A stretch of 64,000 nt of DNA from Thermocaproicibacter sp002410755 (GCA_036839715.1 DAITDU010000005.1:9055-73054); one strand, 5' to 3'. Positions 24,242 to 33,665 are shown, numbered from the stretch's first letter. The notes: generated from the sequence alone by a model not told the origin. A program made the numbers and translations.

Positions 24242-25819
24242 ATGTTCGACTCGGATGAAAACAAAAACGTTGAAAATAATGAGAATAAAGTTGAGAAGAA
24301 CACCGTAGGGAATGCGGGCCAGAACCAGAATGATAACCCGATTTCCACAGAGAAAAGCGGAACCGTCTGGAACGGTGAGTACTATCACGGAACATCGACT
24401 TCCGGTTTCGGCAGCAGCCAGACCCCTGAGCATCCGGCAGGAGGGCAGCCATACAGCCGGTACAATACGTATGGAACCCAGTCAAATGAAAGTCCGTATC
24501 AGAATCCGGATCGCGCGGCTGGAGCCAGCCAGAAAAACTATTACCGGAATTATAACGCCTGCACGCCTCCTTTCCCAGATGATACGCAGCCGGGGAAACA
24601 GAACAAGAAGAAAAAACATGTTTTCCGTAAAGTGCTGATTGGAGTGCTTGCATGCCTTGTCGTTTCAGCAGGCTCCATTGCTACATTCGCTGCCCTGATT
24701 AACAACGGCACAATCAAAATACAATCTTCTTCCGGAACAAATCCGGCTTTTACCATTATCCAGAATGCCAGCTCCAGTTCCGGCTCTGCCAAAGCAACAA
24801 GCACGTCGGTGGCTACTTCCGATTTAACAAAGCAGGAGGTAGCAAAGAAAGTCCTTCCGTCTGTTGTATGCATTGAAAATTACAGCAGCACCTCAATCAG
24901 GGGTTCTATCCGCGGAAACGGCGGAGGTAATACCACAAACAATACTGCGGCCGATACAACTGACAACGGCGAGGTTTCCCCTACCAGTGAAGGAAGCGGC
25001 ATCATTATGACCACTGACGGTTATATTATTACCAACGCCCATGTCGTTTCAGGAGCTATCAAGCTGAAAGTCGTTCTTTACGATGGCAAGACCTATTCTG
25101 CAACGCTCATCGGCAGTGACAGCATTACCGACCTCGCTTTGATTAAGATTAATGCAACAGGCCTTACGGCAGCGCAATTTGGTTCCAGCACGGATCTGCA
25201 GGTCGCAGATACCGTCATGGCCATTGGCAACCCGGGCGGGATGGAATTTAACTCCAGTATTACAGTCGGCTATATTTCTGCTCTGAACCGCGAAATCACA
25301 AACTCGGAAACAGGCTACACCATGAAGTGTATCCAGACCGACGCAGCAATTAACCCTGGTAATTCCGGCGGTGCGCTTGTCAACATGAAAGGGCAGGTTG
25401 TGGGAATCAACTCGTCAAAAATCGTTGCAACAGGCTATGAAGGCCTTGGATTTGCAATCCCAGTTGATACTGCCCAGCCAATCATTTCCCAGATTAAGCA
25501 GTATGGCTATGTAAAGGATCGTGCGGTGCTTGGCATTGGAGGCAAATTTATCGACAGCACGACCGCATACTTCTACCAACTTACAAGCGGTTTCTACGTC
25601 TACTCCGTTTCCAGTGAATATGTCACTTCAGCAGGGATCCAGGAAGGCGATATCATTACAAAAATTGACGACAAAGGTGTGACAAACGACAACACGATTT
25701 CCTCTGTTGTTGCTTCCAAGAAGCCGGGAGATACGGTAACTCTCACCGTTGTGCGTCCAAGCGCAGGGAAAACATTTACCGCATCCGTAAAGCTTTCCCA
25801 GGCGACCGGCAAATCATAA
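24242..25819 (+). CDS. Membrane-anchored HtrA/DegP-type serine protease
   Basis: S1C protease of 525 aa for quality control of proteins outside the membrane. I choose ATG 24242, after an AAAGGTG SD; an in-frame ATG at 24215 has none. Residues 1-128 are a hydrophilic, Asn/Gly/Tyr-rich cytoplasmic part, 130-152 a membrane helix, then a Ser/Thr/Asn-rich linker. The trypsin-like domain has His267 (NAHVV), Asp297 (TDLALI) and Ser375 (NPGNSGGALV). A PDZ domain (SAGIQEGDIITKIDDK) ends the protein. The long disordered N-terminal part is typical of Clostridia HtrA proteins. A strong terminator follows. Confidence 0.95.
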   Translation: MFDSDENKNVENNENKVEKNTVGNAGQNQNDNPISTEKSGTVWNGEYYHGTSTSGFGSSQTPEHPAGGQPYSRYNTYGTQSNESPYQNPDRAAGASQKNYYRNYNACTPPFPDDTQPGKQNKKKKHVFRKVLIGVLACLVVSAGSIATFAALINNGTIKIQSSSGTNPAFTIIQNASSSSGSAKATSTSVATSDLTKQEVAKKVLPSVVCIENYSSTSIRGSIRGNGGGNTTNNTAADTTDNGEVSPTSEGSGIIMTTDGYIITNAHVVSGAIKLKVVLYDGKTYSATLIGSDSITDLALIKINATGLTAAQFGSSTDLQVADTVMAIGNPGGMEFNSSITVGYISALNREITNSETGYTMKCIQTDAAINPGNSGGALVNMKGQVVGINSSKIVATGYEGLGFAIPVDTAQPIISQIKQYGYVKDRAVLGIGGKFIDSTTAYFYQLTSGFYVYSVSSEYVTSAGIQEGDIITKIDDKGVTNDNTISSVVASKKPGDTVTLTVVRPSAGKTFTASVKLSQATGKS

Positions 25820-25842
25820 AAGCAGCGAAATTCATCCTGATA

Positions 25843-25882
25843 GAGGAAGGCTCCAGCAGTTTCATCTGCTGGAGCCTTCCTC
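25843..25882. terminator. Bidirectional terminator after htrA
   Basis: A perfect 17-bp stem, GAGGAAGGCTCCAGCAG (25843-25859) with CTGCTGGAGCCTTCCTC (25866-25882) and a six-base loop. It serves the HtrA gene on the plus strand and the CinA-like gene that converges on it. Confidence 0.85.
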
Positions 25883-25892
25883 TGTTTATTCA

Positions 25893-26384
25893 TCAGTCGG
25901 GAGGAATCCCCATACATGTTTCGACCAGTTTTTCATAATCCGGGTGGCATTTCTTTGGGAATTCACCGGGCAAGTCGAATTTTGACTTCAGCCTGCCAAA
26001 TACAGCCGGTGCCATTTTCAGGATGCTACTGGGCTCATCAGGCAGGAGCACAATCGCCTGGTCAATGCTCTCAATTAAATAGCCGGTTTTCTGGCAGCCG
26101 GTAAGGCGGAGAATTCCTTCTGGTTCACCATCGGGGCGGAGAGGGACATGCAGCGTATAAAAGATTGCCTCCGAGCATGTTGGACGTTTTTCCGGCGCGG
26201 AAGCAACGAGAAAAACTGCATTCCGTGCTTTCAATATTCCGGCGATGCTGGGATTTAGATAATCTGCCTGTATGCAGACGCGCACTTCGTGCAGCGGAAT
26301 ACCAAATTCTTCCGAAGCCCGGCTTAAAATAAGCTGGCACGCAGCAGTTCGGTGCGCCTGATAAAACAGAAGCCCTGCATCCAT
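25893..26384 (-). CDS. Divergent MoCF/CinA N-domain-like protein, function unknown
   Basis: A 163-aa protein directly downstream of cinA (28 bp). I know no named family, but its order of motifs follows the MoCF domain of CinA: an N-terminal helix and RVCIQADYLNPSI, then RNAVFLVASAP where CinA has DAVITTGGLGP, and later IVLLPDEPSSILKMAP where CinA has VVMLPGPPSEMLPM. The glycine-rich TTGGLGP loop is lost. I infer a degenerate paralogue that kept the fold but not the pterin or nucleotide-binding chemistry. It is shorter than CinA and has no amidase domain. The frame is intact. Confidence 0.6.
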   Translation of the reverse strand: MDAGLLFYQAHRTAACQLILSRASEEFGIPLHEVRVCIQADYLNPSIAGILKARNAVFLVASAPEKRPTCSEAIFYTLHVPLRPDGEPEGILRLTGCQKTGYLIESIDQAIVLLPDEPSSILKMAPAVFGRLKSKFDLPGEFPKKCHPDYEKLVETCMGIPPD

Positions 26385-26412
26385 TTTCCGAGACCCCTTT
26401 CCCAGAAATCAG

Positions 26413-27693
26413 TTACGCTTTTTCACGCGAGTAGGCAGCATATTCCATGCCGCCAAGATTCAGCACCCTGCGGCGGATCATATCCAGAGCGTTGGAAGCA
26501 GCAAGATTGCGAATATGTCCGCGGCCCTTTCCAGACGTAGTGCGGCGCATTTCGCGCACCCAGATGTTTTGGCTGTCACTGAGTGCCAGATAGACAAGAC
26601 CGACCGGTTTTTCCGGTGTCCCACCATCTGGCCCCGCAAGGCCTGTAATGCCGATGCCGAAGTCCGCTCCGGAACGTCTGCGTATGCCGTCTGCCATCTG
26701 CTTTGCAACCTGCGGATTGACTGCACCGTACTGGTCAAGCAATTCCTTCGGAACACCAAGCATCGCTGTTTTGACTTCATTGGAATAGGTTACGGCACCC
26801 ATATGAAAAACAGCGGACGAGCCGGGAATATCTGTAATCCGCTTTGCAAGCAGTCCGCCTGTGCAGGACTCTGCCGTGGCAATGGTAAGCCCCCGCTCCG
26901 CGAGCAGGTGAACAACAGTTTCTTCCAGGCTCCCTACATCTATGCCGTAGCAGAATTCACCAAGGCGCTTTTTCAGTTCGTCGACAACAGGTGTGCAGAC
27001 TGCCGCTGCCTTTTCTTCATTTTCAGCGCGTGCTGTGACACGGACGAACATTTCACCGTCACCTGCATAGGTTGCACAGGTTGGGTTGGCTTTTTCGCAG
27101 AGGTCGCTAATCTGCTCTGCAACATAGCCTTCCCCGAGGCCGAATACTCGGACAATGCGGGAGACAATGGCAGAATCTTTTCTGCCTTTCATCAAAAACG
27201 GCACCGCATAGCGCTTCAGCATGGGGAGCATTTCCGAAGGCGGTCCCGGGAGCATGACAACGAGCTTCCCGGTTTCGGTGCGAAAGCCACAGCCGGGCGC
27301 GGTGCCGCAGTCATTGGGGAATACGGTGCAGCCTTCCGGCAACAGGGCCTGCTTTTTCTGGGTTTCACCGAAGCTGCGCCCAGAAAAATAGTGCTTAATG
27401 TGTGCCATGCATTCCTGATTCATTACGAGCTTTTTACCGGCACAGGAGGCGATGGTTTCTTTAGTAAGGTCATCTCCTGTAGGTCCTAGACCGCCTGTTG
27501 TAATAACGGCGTCGCTGCGTGAAAGAGCGGTCTGCACAGCCGCGCGGAGACGCTCCGGGTTATCACCGACGGTGCAGGTATAAAGCAGGTTAATCCCGGC
27601 GGGCGAAAGCTCACGGGCAACAAAAGAAGCGTCCGTATTGATGGTATGGCCAAGCAGAAGCTCTGTGCCGACCGATATGATTTCAGCGTCCAT
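26413..27693 (-). CDS. cinA: CinA, competence/damage-inducible protein with NMN amidase domain
   Basis: A 426-aa protein with the two usual domains. Residues 1-170 are a MoCF domain with ADP-ribose pyrophosphatase-like role (GTELLLGHTINTD, VITTGGLGPTGDDLTKE, VMLPGPPSEMLPM). The C-terminal 160 residues are the nicotinamide mononucleotide deamidase (ATAESCTGGLLAKRI, GAVTYSN, GITGLAGPDGGTPEKPVG). Together they recycle pyridine nucleotides. No pncC-only gene is needed. The ATG is 12 bp after the thiI stop, so desulfurase, thiI, cinA and the CinA-like ORF may be one transcript. Confidence 0.95.
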   Translation of the reverse strand: MDAEIISVGTELLLGHTINTDASFVARELSPAGINLLYTCTVGDNPERLRAAVQTALSRSDAVITTGGLGPTGDDLTKETIASCAGKKLVMNQECMAHIKHYFSGRSFGETQKKQALLPEGCTVFPNDCGTAPGCGFRTETGKLVVMLPGPPSEMLPMLKRYAVPFLMKGRKDSAIVSRIVRVFGLGEGYVAEQISDLCEKANPTCATYAGDGEMFVRVTARAENEEKAAAVCTPVVDELKKRLGEFCYGIDVGSLEETVVHLLAERGLTIATAESCTGGLLAKRITDIPGSSAVFHMGAVTYSNEVKTAMLGVPKELLDQYGAVNPQVAKQMADGIRRRSGADFGIGITGLAGPDGGTPEKPVGLVYLALSDSQNIWVREMRRTTSGKGRGHIRNLAASNALDMIRRRVLNLGGMEYAAYSREKA

Positions 27694-27705
27694 GGAAATA
27701 CCTCC

Positions 27706-28881
27706 TTAACGGTTCGGTTCAATTTTTGTGATCCTTGCATTTGTGATGCAGTCACTGACAAGGGTATCCACGTCAAGTGCCTCTTCTGCCACCTCGACGA
27801 ATTTCAGGGCCGGGCGTGTGCGCGGGTGGCGCGGTGTAAAGACCGTGCAGCAGTCTTCATAAGGAAGAATGGAGAGATCATAAGTGCCAATGCGGCGTGC
27901 ATAATCAATAATCTCCACTTTATCCATGCCGATGAGCGGACGGAAAACAGGCATACGGGCCGGCTCGTCCGTGCAGACAATGGCCTGAAGCGTCTGGCTT
28001 GCAACCTGGCCGAGGCTTTCACCGGTAATAAGCGCCTCACAGCCTTCGCGCCGGGCAATCTGCTCTGCGGCACGCATCATAAAGCGCCTCATGATAATCG
28101 TGAAAAGGTCTTCGGGGCATTTTTCCTTGATTTCTTCCTGAATCTTTGTAAACGGGACTGTAAACATCGTTATCCGGCCGGCATATTCACCAACACGGCG
28201 CAGCAGGTCGGCAGCTTTTTGCTCAGCCCGCTCGCTTGTGTAGGGAGGGCTTGCAAAGTGAATAGCGGTCAGCTCAACGCCGCGCCTTGCCATCATCCAT
28301 GCCGCAACGGGGCTGTCGATTCCACCGCTGACCAGCACGGCAGCCTTGCCGCCTGTGCCTACGGGGATGCCTCCTGCACCATGGCGGGAATTGCCGTGCA
28401 CATAGGCTGCAAAATCGCGCACTTCAATGCGGACGGTGTATTCCGGCTCAATCACGTCAACATGCAGGTTCGGAAACTGCCCAAGCAGGAATTCACCAGC
28501 CTTTGCACAAATCTGCGGGGAATTTAGCGGAAATTTTTTATCAGAACGTTTGCATTCCACCTTGAAGGATTTCACACTGGAGAGTTCTTTATGCAGGTAG
28601 TCCGCAGCGCAGGAACAGATTGCGCCGATTTCTTTCTGCGTTTCACAGGCGCGGGAATATGCGGCAATGCCGAAAATTTTGGAAATACGCTCCTCCGCGC
28701 CGTTAAGGTCAGCGCCTTCATGCGGTACAACGTAAACCGTAGACTGGCGTTCCGTCACGTCGAATTCGCCGAGGCCGCCAATCCTGCGCCGGATATTTTT
28801 AAGGAGGACATCCTCAAAACTGCGGCGGTTGAGGCCCTTAAGCACAACTTCGCCAAGCTTAATCAGGATAACTTCTTTCAT
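27706..28881 (-). CDS. thiI: tRNA 4-thiouridine synthase ThiI (no rhodanese domain)
   Basis: ThiI activates U8 of tRNA by adenylation and inserts sulfur; it can also serve thiazole synthesis. The 391 residues comprise a ferredoxin-like domain, a THUMP domain (about 60-165) and a PP-loop ATPase (VLVSGGIDSP, residues 182-191). The C-terminal rhodanese domain of the E. coli enzyme is absent, as in Bacillus, so sulfur should be handed over by the neighbouring cysteine desulfurase. The ATG overlaps the desulfurase stop by 4 bp, which fits a dedicated pair. Confidence 0.96.
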   Translation of the reverse strand: MKEVILIKLGEVVLKGLNRRSFEDVLLKNIRRRIGGLGEFDVTERQSTVYVVPHEGADLNGAEERISKIFGIAAYSRACETQKEIGAICSCAADYLHKELSSVKSFKVECKRSDKKFPLNSPQICAKAGEFLLGQFPNLHVDVIEPEYTVRIEVRDFAAYVHGNSRHGAGGIPVGTGGKAAVLVSGGIDSPVAAWMMARRGVELTAIHFASPPYTSERAEQKAADLLRRVGEYAGRITMFTVPFTKIQEEIKEKCPEDLFTIIMRRFMMRAAEQIARREGCEALITGESLGQVASQTLQAIVCTDEPARMPVFRPLIGMDKVEIIDYARRIGTYDLSILPYEDCCTVFTPRHPRTRPALKFVEVAEEALDVDTLVSDCITNARITKIEPNR

Positions 28882-30032
28882 CTGTGCCCTCCTGCCAACT
28901 GCTGCACGGCAAGGGACGAAAGGCCTTCGCGCAGCGCAGCAAAAAATTCAGTGGCTTCCTCTTTTGTATTATAGCGGCAGAAACTCAGCCGCAGCGCTGA
29001 ACGGATACGGTCCTGCGGAAGCCCCATTGCCTTCAGCACATGGCTTGCGCGTCCCCTTGAACACGCAGAACCGGAGGAAACAAAAATATTCTTCTCCGAA
29101 AGGAAGTGCAGCATTGTTTCCGCACGAACATTCCCTGCTGAAAAGTTCAGGATATAGGGAAACGCATCATCAGGGGAATTGACAGTAACGCCCTCAATCC
29201 CTGCAAGCTGTTCCCTGCAGCAATGGTTCAGGCTGCGCATCGCGCTGAGCTCGGCCTCAAGGTCTGGCAGGGCCTTTACTGCCGCACCGAATCCCGCAAT
29301 CAGCGGCACGCTTTCTGTGCCGGGGCGGAGATCTTTTTCCTGCCCGCCGCCATAGGTCAGCGGCTCAATGTGGACGCCGCTCCGGACATACAAAGCACCA
29401 ATCCCTTTCGGACCGTGAATTTTATGTGCGCTCATGCTCATCAGGTCACAGTGCAGCCCGGAGACGCGCAGCGGCAGCTTCCCGAAAGCCTGCACTGCGT
29501 CGATATGCAGCAGGGCAGGGGCATGTTTCTCTTCGATTGCGTCCGCCGCAGCTTCTACAGGCAGGATACTGCCGACTTCATTATTCACCCGCATCATGCT
29601 GACGAGGATGGTATCCGGTGTAATGGCGTTTTTTACTTCCTCGGGGCTGATATGCCCTTCGGAATCCGGTTTCAGATAAATAGCTTCAAAGCCGTCCTTT
29701 TCCAGCCGTTTCACAGTGTTCAGCACGGACGGGTGTTCAATCGCCGTTGTTACAATGCGCCTGCCGCGCTTTTTCCGTGCATGTGCTGCACCAAAGACCG
29801 CAAGATTATTGCTTTCCGTCCCGCCGGAAGTGAATGTGATTTCCTCCGGCCTTGCACCAATCAGCGAAGCAACCGCTTCCCTCGCGGAACGCATTTCCTG
29901 TTCCGCGAGGAACCCTTTTGTATGCAGCGAGGATGGATTGCCGTAATTTTCTGTCATTGCTTTCATCACCGCGTTGGCTGCCTCCGGGCAGACGCGCGTT
30001 GTGGAAGAGTTATCAAAATAAATCTCAGCCAA
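28878..30032 (-). CDS. Cysteine desulfurase (NifS/NifZ type) paired with ThiI
   Basis: A 384-aa class V aminotransferase fold enzyme that removes sulfur from cysteine as a persulfide. I start it at TTG 30032 (LAEIYFDNSSTT), six bases after an SD GGAGGG; an ATG at 30071 would add 13 residues unlike the family. The PLP lysine is in MSAHKIHGPKGIG, and the persulfide Cys in SSGSACSRG. The 4-bp overlap with thiI matches the nifZ-thiI pair of Bacillus subtilis, where NifZ supplies ThiI. A role in Fe-S assembly as well cannot be excluded; no iscU or sufU lies nearby. Confidence 0.94.
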   Translation of the reverse strand: MAEIYFDNSSTTRVCPEAANAVMKAMTENYGNPSSLHTKGFLAEQEMRSAREAVASLIGARPEEITFTSGGTESNNLAVFGAAHARKKRGRRIVTTAIEHPSVLNTVKRLEKDGFEAIYLKPDSEGHISPEEVKNAITPDTILVSMMRVNNEVGSILPVEAAADAIEEKHAPALLHIDAVQAFGKLPLRVSGLHCDLMSMSAHKIHGPKGIGALYVRSGVHIEPLTYGGGQEKDLRPGTESVPLIAGFGAAVKALPDLEAELSAMRSLNHCCREQLAGIEGVTVNSPDDAFPYILNFSAGNVRAETMLHFLSEKNIFVSSGSACSRGRASHVLKAMGLPQDRIRSALRLSFCRYNTKEEATEFFAALREGLSSLAVQQLAGGHR

Positions 30033-30094
30033 AATTATCCCTCCATGGTACCCCAGATTTAACCCAATCATTATACACCATTTTTTCCGTGCAG

Positions 30095-30131
30095 AAAAGG
30101 AAAAGCCTCCGAGCTTTTCCGGCCCGGAGGC
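30095..30131 (-). terminator. Terminator of the GT2/YfhO operon
   Basis: GCCTCCG (30105-30111) pairs with CGGAGGC (30125-30131); on the minus strand TTTTCCTTTT follows. It lies just after the GT2 stop. Confidence 0.8.
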
Positions 30132-30143
30132 GTTCGATGAATC

Positions 30144-31097
30144 TTATTTGCCGGAAGGCGGCGTAACGGTTTTTTCAATTAGGTACCGCGGCCGGGCCTT
30201 AGTTTCAGCATAGATTTTTCCAACATAAACGCCGACAACACCAAGACAGAGCATCAGCAGGCCGCCGAGCAGCCAGATCGACCACACGCCGATAATCCAT
30301 GCCGCAGAACCTCCGGCACAATGGGCAATCGCGGACCAGATTACCCCAACAAGGCTGACAAAGGAAATTGCACTGCCTAGAAGGAAAATCAGGCCAAGGG
30401 GTTTTACGCTGAACGATGTAATGCCGTCGATTGCAAACGATATCATCTTTTTCAGCGGATATTTTGATTCACCGGCAAAGCGCTCGTGGCGGTCGTAATA
30501 GACGCAGCCGCTGCGGAAACCAATGAGCGGCACGAGGCCGCGCAGGAAAAGGTTCACTTCATGGTAGCTGCTCAGCGCATCCAGCGCGCGTCGGCTCATC
30601 AATCGGTAATCCGCGTGGTTGTAAACAGTTTCTACACCAAGCTTTTCCATCAGCCTGTAAAAGGCAAGAGCTGTTTTGCGCTTAAAGGCGGTGTCGGTAT
30701 CGCGCTTATTGCGAACGCCGTAGACAATGTCACATCCGTCAAGATACTTTTTGACAAATTCATCGAGGACTTCCACATCATCCTGAAGATCAGCATCCAT
30801 GCTGATTATGCAGTCGGCATATTTCCGTGCTGTCATCAGGCCGGCAAGCAGGGCATTCTGGTGGCCGCGGTTATGTGCCAGTTTGATGCCGCAGATGCAG
30901 CTGCTTCCTTTGCTGAACTGCTCAATCAGGCTCCAGGTTGAGTCACAGCTGCCATCATCCACGAAAAGAATCCGGCTTTTTTCGTCCGCAAGGCCCGCAC
31001 TACGCATAGATGCGAGCTTTTTTGTCAGGCGCTTTGCTGTCTCTGGAAGCACTTTTTCTTCGTTGTAGCAAGGAATTACCAAATATATGATGGGCAT
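30144..31097 (-). CDS. Polyprenyl-phosphate glycosyltransferase, GT2 (CsbB/GtrB-like)
   Basis: A 317-aa family 2 glycosyltransferase with two C-terminal helices (about 235-258 and 270-295). It shows the GT-A motifs IPCYNEE, ILFVDDGSCDST, DADLQDD and the acceptor loop YKR-type RHERFAGESKYPL. The family makes undecaprenyl-phosphate sugars at the inner face of the membrane. It starts 3 bp after the yfhO stop. In Bacillus CsbB (GT2) and YfhO (GT-C) work together to put GlcNAc on lipoteichoic acid; the same division of work is inferred here, while sugar and acceptor are unknown. A GtcA-type flippase is not adjacent. Confidence 0.9.
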   Translation of the reverse strand: MPIIYLVIPCYNEEKVLPETAKRLTKKLASMRSAGLADEKSRILFVDDGSCDSTWSLIEQFSKGSSCICGIKLAHNRGHQNALLAGLMTARKYADCIISMDADLQDDVEVLDEFVKKYLDGCDIVYGVRNKRDTDTAFKRKTALAFYRLMEKLGVETVYNHADYRLMSRRALDALSSYHEVNLFLRGLVPLIGFRSGCVYYDRHERFAGESKYPLKKMISFAIDGITSFSVKPLGLIFLLGSAISFVSLVGVIWSAIAHCAGGSAAWIIGVWSIWLLGGLLMLCLGVVGVYVGKIYAETKARPRYLIEKTVTPPSGK

Positions 31098-31100
31098 AGC

Positions 31101-33533
31101 TTAACCTCCATTTTCAGGATTTTCTTTTTCTCTATTTTGTTCTGCTTCCCCGGTACGGCACAGCCCATATGCCGGCTGCTTTTTATGTGTCAGCAGCCAG
31201 TAGAGGAAGAAAAGGGCAATCCCTCCGCAGGAGGCAATGGCACCAAGCTTGATGCCGGGTGTCTGGTAATTAAATCGGATGGACGAAGTGCCGGCCGGCA
31301 CTTTAACTGCCATAAAGCCGACGTTGGCCTTGATAATCTGGGCTGATTTGCCGTTGACGGTAGCACTCCATCCACCTTCCCACGGGACACTGAAAAATAC
31401 AAGACGTTCCTTTTCAGAAGCGAACGTAGCGGAAAATCCGCCGTTATCATAGGAAAAAGCAGGGCACGACATGGACTTCCTTGCTGTGCAGTCACTGAAG
31501 TACCCATCGTTTGTGTAATCCTGGTCTTCGGTGTTCAGGTGCTTGAGCGGACCGGCATATTTGGAAACATCTGCGTCCTCCAGTACAATGGCTTTCAGCA
31601 GGAGCAGGTGACGGTCAGACTGAATGGAAGTATTGTACTCGGAACGGGTGATATAACTGTCGTAGCTGAAACCCATTGGGATAAAATAGTTGTTTTGGTA
31701 AATACGGCAGCCATTCTGCGTTGCATAATAGGACCAACCGGGCATCTGCATTTTCCCGCCGGTTGTTGTGAAATCTCCGCCGCTTGAGATGGGATCGAAC
31801 AGCCAGCGGCAGCTTGTGAGACCGCGCAGGCCATAAACGGAGACATCAGGGCGGGAGCCAACGTCCCGCGTGACGCCGATTGTTGGGTAAAACTCCATTA
31901 TGGAGCCAGGCACAATGCTGTGGAAAGCCTGAATGGTCGGCCTCTGCCAGTACATACCCTGATTGTCCATCCCGTCGTAGACGTCAATGCGGCTGAATGT
32001 TGTCTTGTCATCCGGAAGATTGATTTCGCTGCCTTTATTAAGGGAATAAGGGATAATCCAGTGGTGGGTATCGTCACTCTGCGTCTTGCCGAGGGCAATA
32101 AAGTAAGCCGCATAAAACGCGGTGATTAATGTAATGCCTACAACACAGCTCTGTAGGAAGCGCTTGCGGTTCCATTTATAATAGCGAAAGATAATGACAA
32201 GCAGCGAAAGGCTCAGAAGCGCTATGGCAACATAGGTCCAAAAACGGGTGGGATAGTCTTCGAGGCCAATGACAGTTTCCTTGCCGCCCGAGCTGCTGTC
32301 TACATGCTTTGGCATCAGGCCGATTGGGAGGGCAATGCCGAGCGTGATGCCGAAAGTCCAGTGAATGGCGCGCTTCCAGTCAACGTCCGAGTACTGAAGC
32401 GAAGCAACCGTTGCGAGTGACATCATCAGTGTCAGCATATAGAACCAGCGTGCATAGTAGGCCATGTTGAACGCCTGGAAAGCCGCGTTCAGGGCGGGTA
32501 TGGCCGCCATAAAGAACAAAATCATCAGAAGTGATTTCAGCCAATGCTTTTTCTTGTACTGGAGGAATGCAATCACACCACTCATACTGAAAAGCGGCAG
32601 CCATGCACCGAGCGAAGCCCATTTTGCCTCGCTGTTTGGGGTGAAATTCGGCCGCGCAGGAATATCCGGCGGAAAGAAGAAGCATTCGAGGATATGAATA
32701 TACCGCTGATTGTAATCGTAAAGGAGGGCGGACCAACCGATTGGCGGGTCGACAACACGCGGATTCTGCGTAACGGCAAACACGGTTGGAATGAGCAGCA
32801 CACAGGTGCACATCACGCCGATAATCGCTTCGCACAGCAACTGAAGAAAATCCCGGACGGAAATTTTCCAGTTTCCGGTCGCAACCCGCACAATCCAGTA
32901 AATCAGCAGGAAAACAACCTGCCCCACAAAGAAGTAGTAGTTTACCATGCAGCAGAGGAAAACAGTCAGCGCAAAAATATATCTGCGGCGGTGGTACATA
33001 TATTCATCCAGCGCCCAAAGCATGAGAGGGAAGAAAATAATTGCTTCGTGAAAATGGTTGAAGAAAATATTGTAAATGGAAAACCCGGAAAACGCATAGA
33101 TTAGCGAACCAATCAGTGCATAGCCGGGACGGACTGTATAGCGGCGCAGGTACAGGAACGATGTGAGCGACGCGCAGCCGAATTTCAGGACGAGCAGCGG
33201 CCCCATCAGGTATGGGACTGCCTGGCTTGGGAATGGGATAGTCAGCCAGAAAAACGGGCTGCCGAGCAGATAGAACGTGTATGATCCAATAAAATTTGCA
33301 CCGAGGTCGGTAGTCCAGCTCCATCCCCAGCTTCCGTTCCGAATGGCATCATGGCACATCTGGTAGAAGGGAACCTGCTGAACGTTAAAGTCGCCGTAAA
33401 AAAGGAAATATCCGTTGTCAAAAATAATAAAGGGCAGAAAAAAGATGAGTGCTACACCCATCCCATAGACAAAGGCCAGCCTAAGCCAATAACCTTCGTC
33501 GCGCTTGTCCCGCAGAGTTTGATGCCGCGCCAC
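31101..33533 (-). CDS. yfhO: YfhO-family membrane glycosyltransferase
   Basis: A polytopic protein of 810 aa with about 13 hydrophobic helices. The N-terminal loop FYGDFNVQQVPFYQM and FNHFHEAIIFFPLMLWALDE-like segments are typical of YfhO. A large outside part (about 500-775) precedes the last helix. GTG 33533 follows an SD AAGGGAGG; the ATG at 33554 lies before that SD and is less likely. YfhO is a GT-C enzyme that moves a sugar from an undecaprenyl-phosphate carrier to an external polymer. The GT2 partner is next in the operon. Confidence 0.88.
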   Translation of the reverse strand: MARHQTLRDKRDEGYWLRLAFVYGMGVALIFFLPFIIFDNGYFLFYGDFNVQQVPFYQMCHDAIRNGSWGWSWTTDLGANFIGSYTFYLLGSPFFWLTIPFPSQAVPYLMGPLLVLKFGCASLTSFLYLRRYTVRPGYALIGSLIYAFSGFSIYNIFFNHFHEAIIFFPLMLWALDEYMYHRRRYIFALTVFLCCMVNYYFFVGQVVFLLIYWIVRVATGNWKISVRDFLQLLCEAIIGVMCTCVLLIPTVFAVTQNPRVVDPPIGWSALLYDYNQRYIHILECFFFPPDIPARPNFTPNSEAKWASLGAWLPLFSMSGVIAFLQYKKKHWLKSLLMILFFMAAIPALNAAFQAFNMAYYARWFYMLTLMMSLATVASLQYSDVDWKRAIHWTFGITLGIALPIGLMPKHVDSSSGGKETVIGLEDYPTRFWTYVAIALLSLSLLVIIFRYYKWNRKRFLQSCVVGITLITAFYAAYFIALGKTQSDDTHHWIIPYSLNKGSEINLPDDKTTFSRIDVYDGMDNQGMYWQRPTIQAFHSIVPGSIMEFYPTIGVTRDVGSRPDVSVYGLRGLTSCRWLFDPISSGGDFTTTGGKMQMPGWSYYATQNGCRIYQNNYFIPMGFSYDSYITRSEYNTSIQSDRHLLLLKAIVLEDADVSKYAGPLKHLNTEDQDYTNDGYFSDCTARKSMSCPAFSYDNGGFSATFASEKERLVFFSVPWEGGWSATVNGKSAQIIKANVGFMAVKVPAGTSSIRFNYQTPGIKLGAIASCGGIALFFLYWLLTHKKQPAYGLCRTGEAEQNREKENPENGG

Positions 33534-33606
33534 TGTGCTGCCTCCCTTATCCATTGCTTTGATGAGTCCTTCCGCTGGCTTCCATTCAATTATCAGAATT
33601 TTATCT

Positions 33607-33634
33607 ATTATAGCATGAGAATTTGTCCAAACAA
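33607..33634 (-). promoter_or_regulatory. Promoter of the yfhO-GT2 operon
   Basis: On the minus strand TTGTTT (33634-33629) and TATAAT (33612-33607) are 16 bp apart, about 74 bp before the GTG start. Confidence 0.6.
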
Positions 33635-33665
33635 TGGATAAATCAATGAAAAATTCGATTTTGTA

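Noticed and set aside
26515..27489. 324-codon frame on the plus strand
   Set aside because: Antisense shadow of cinA.
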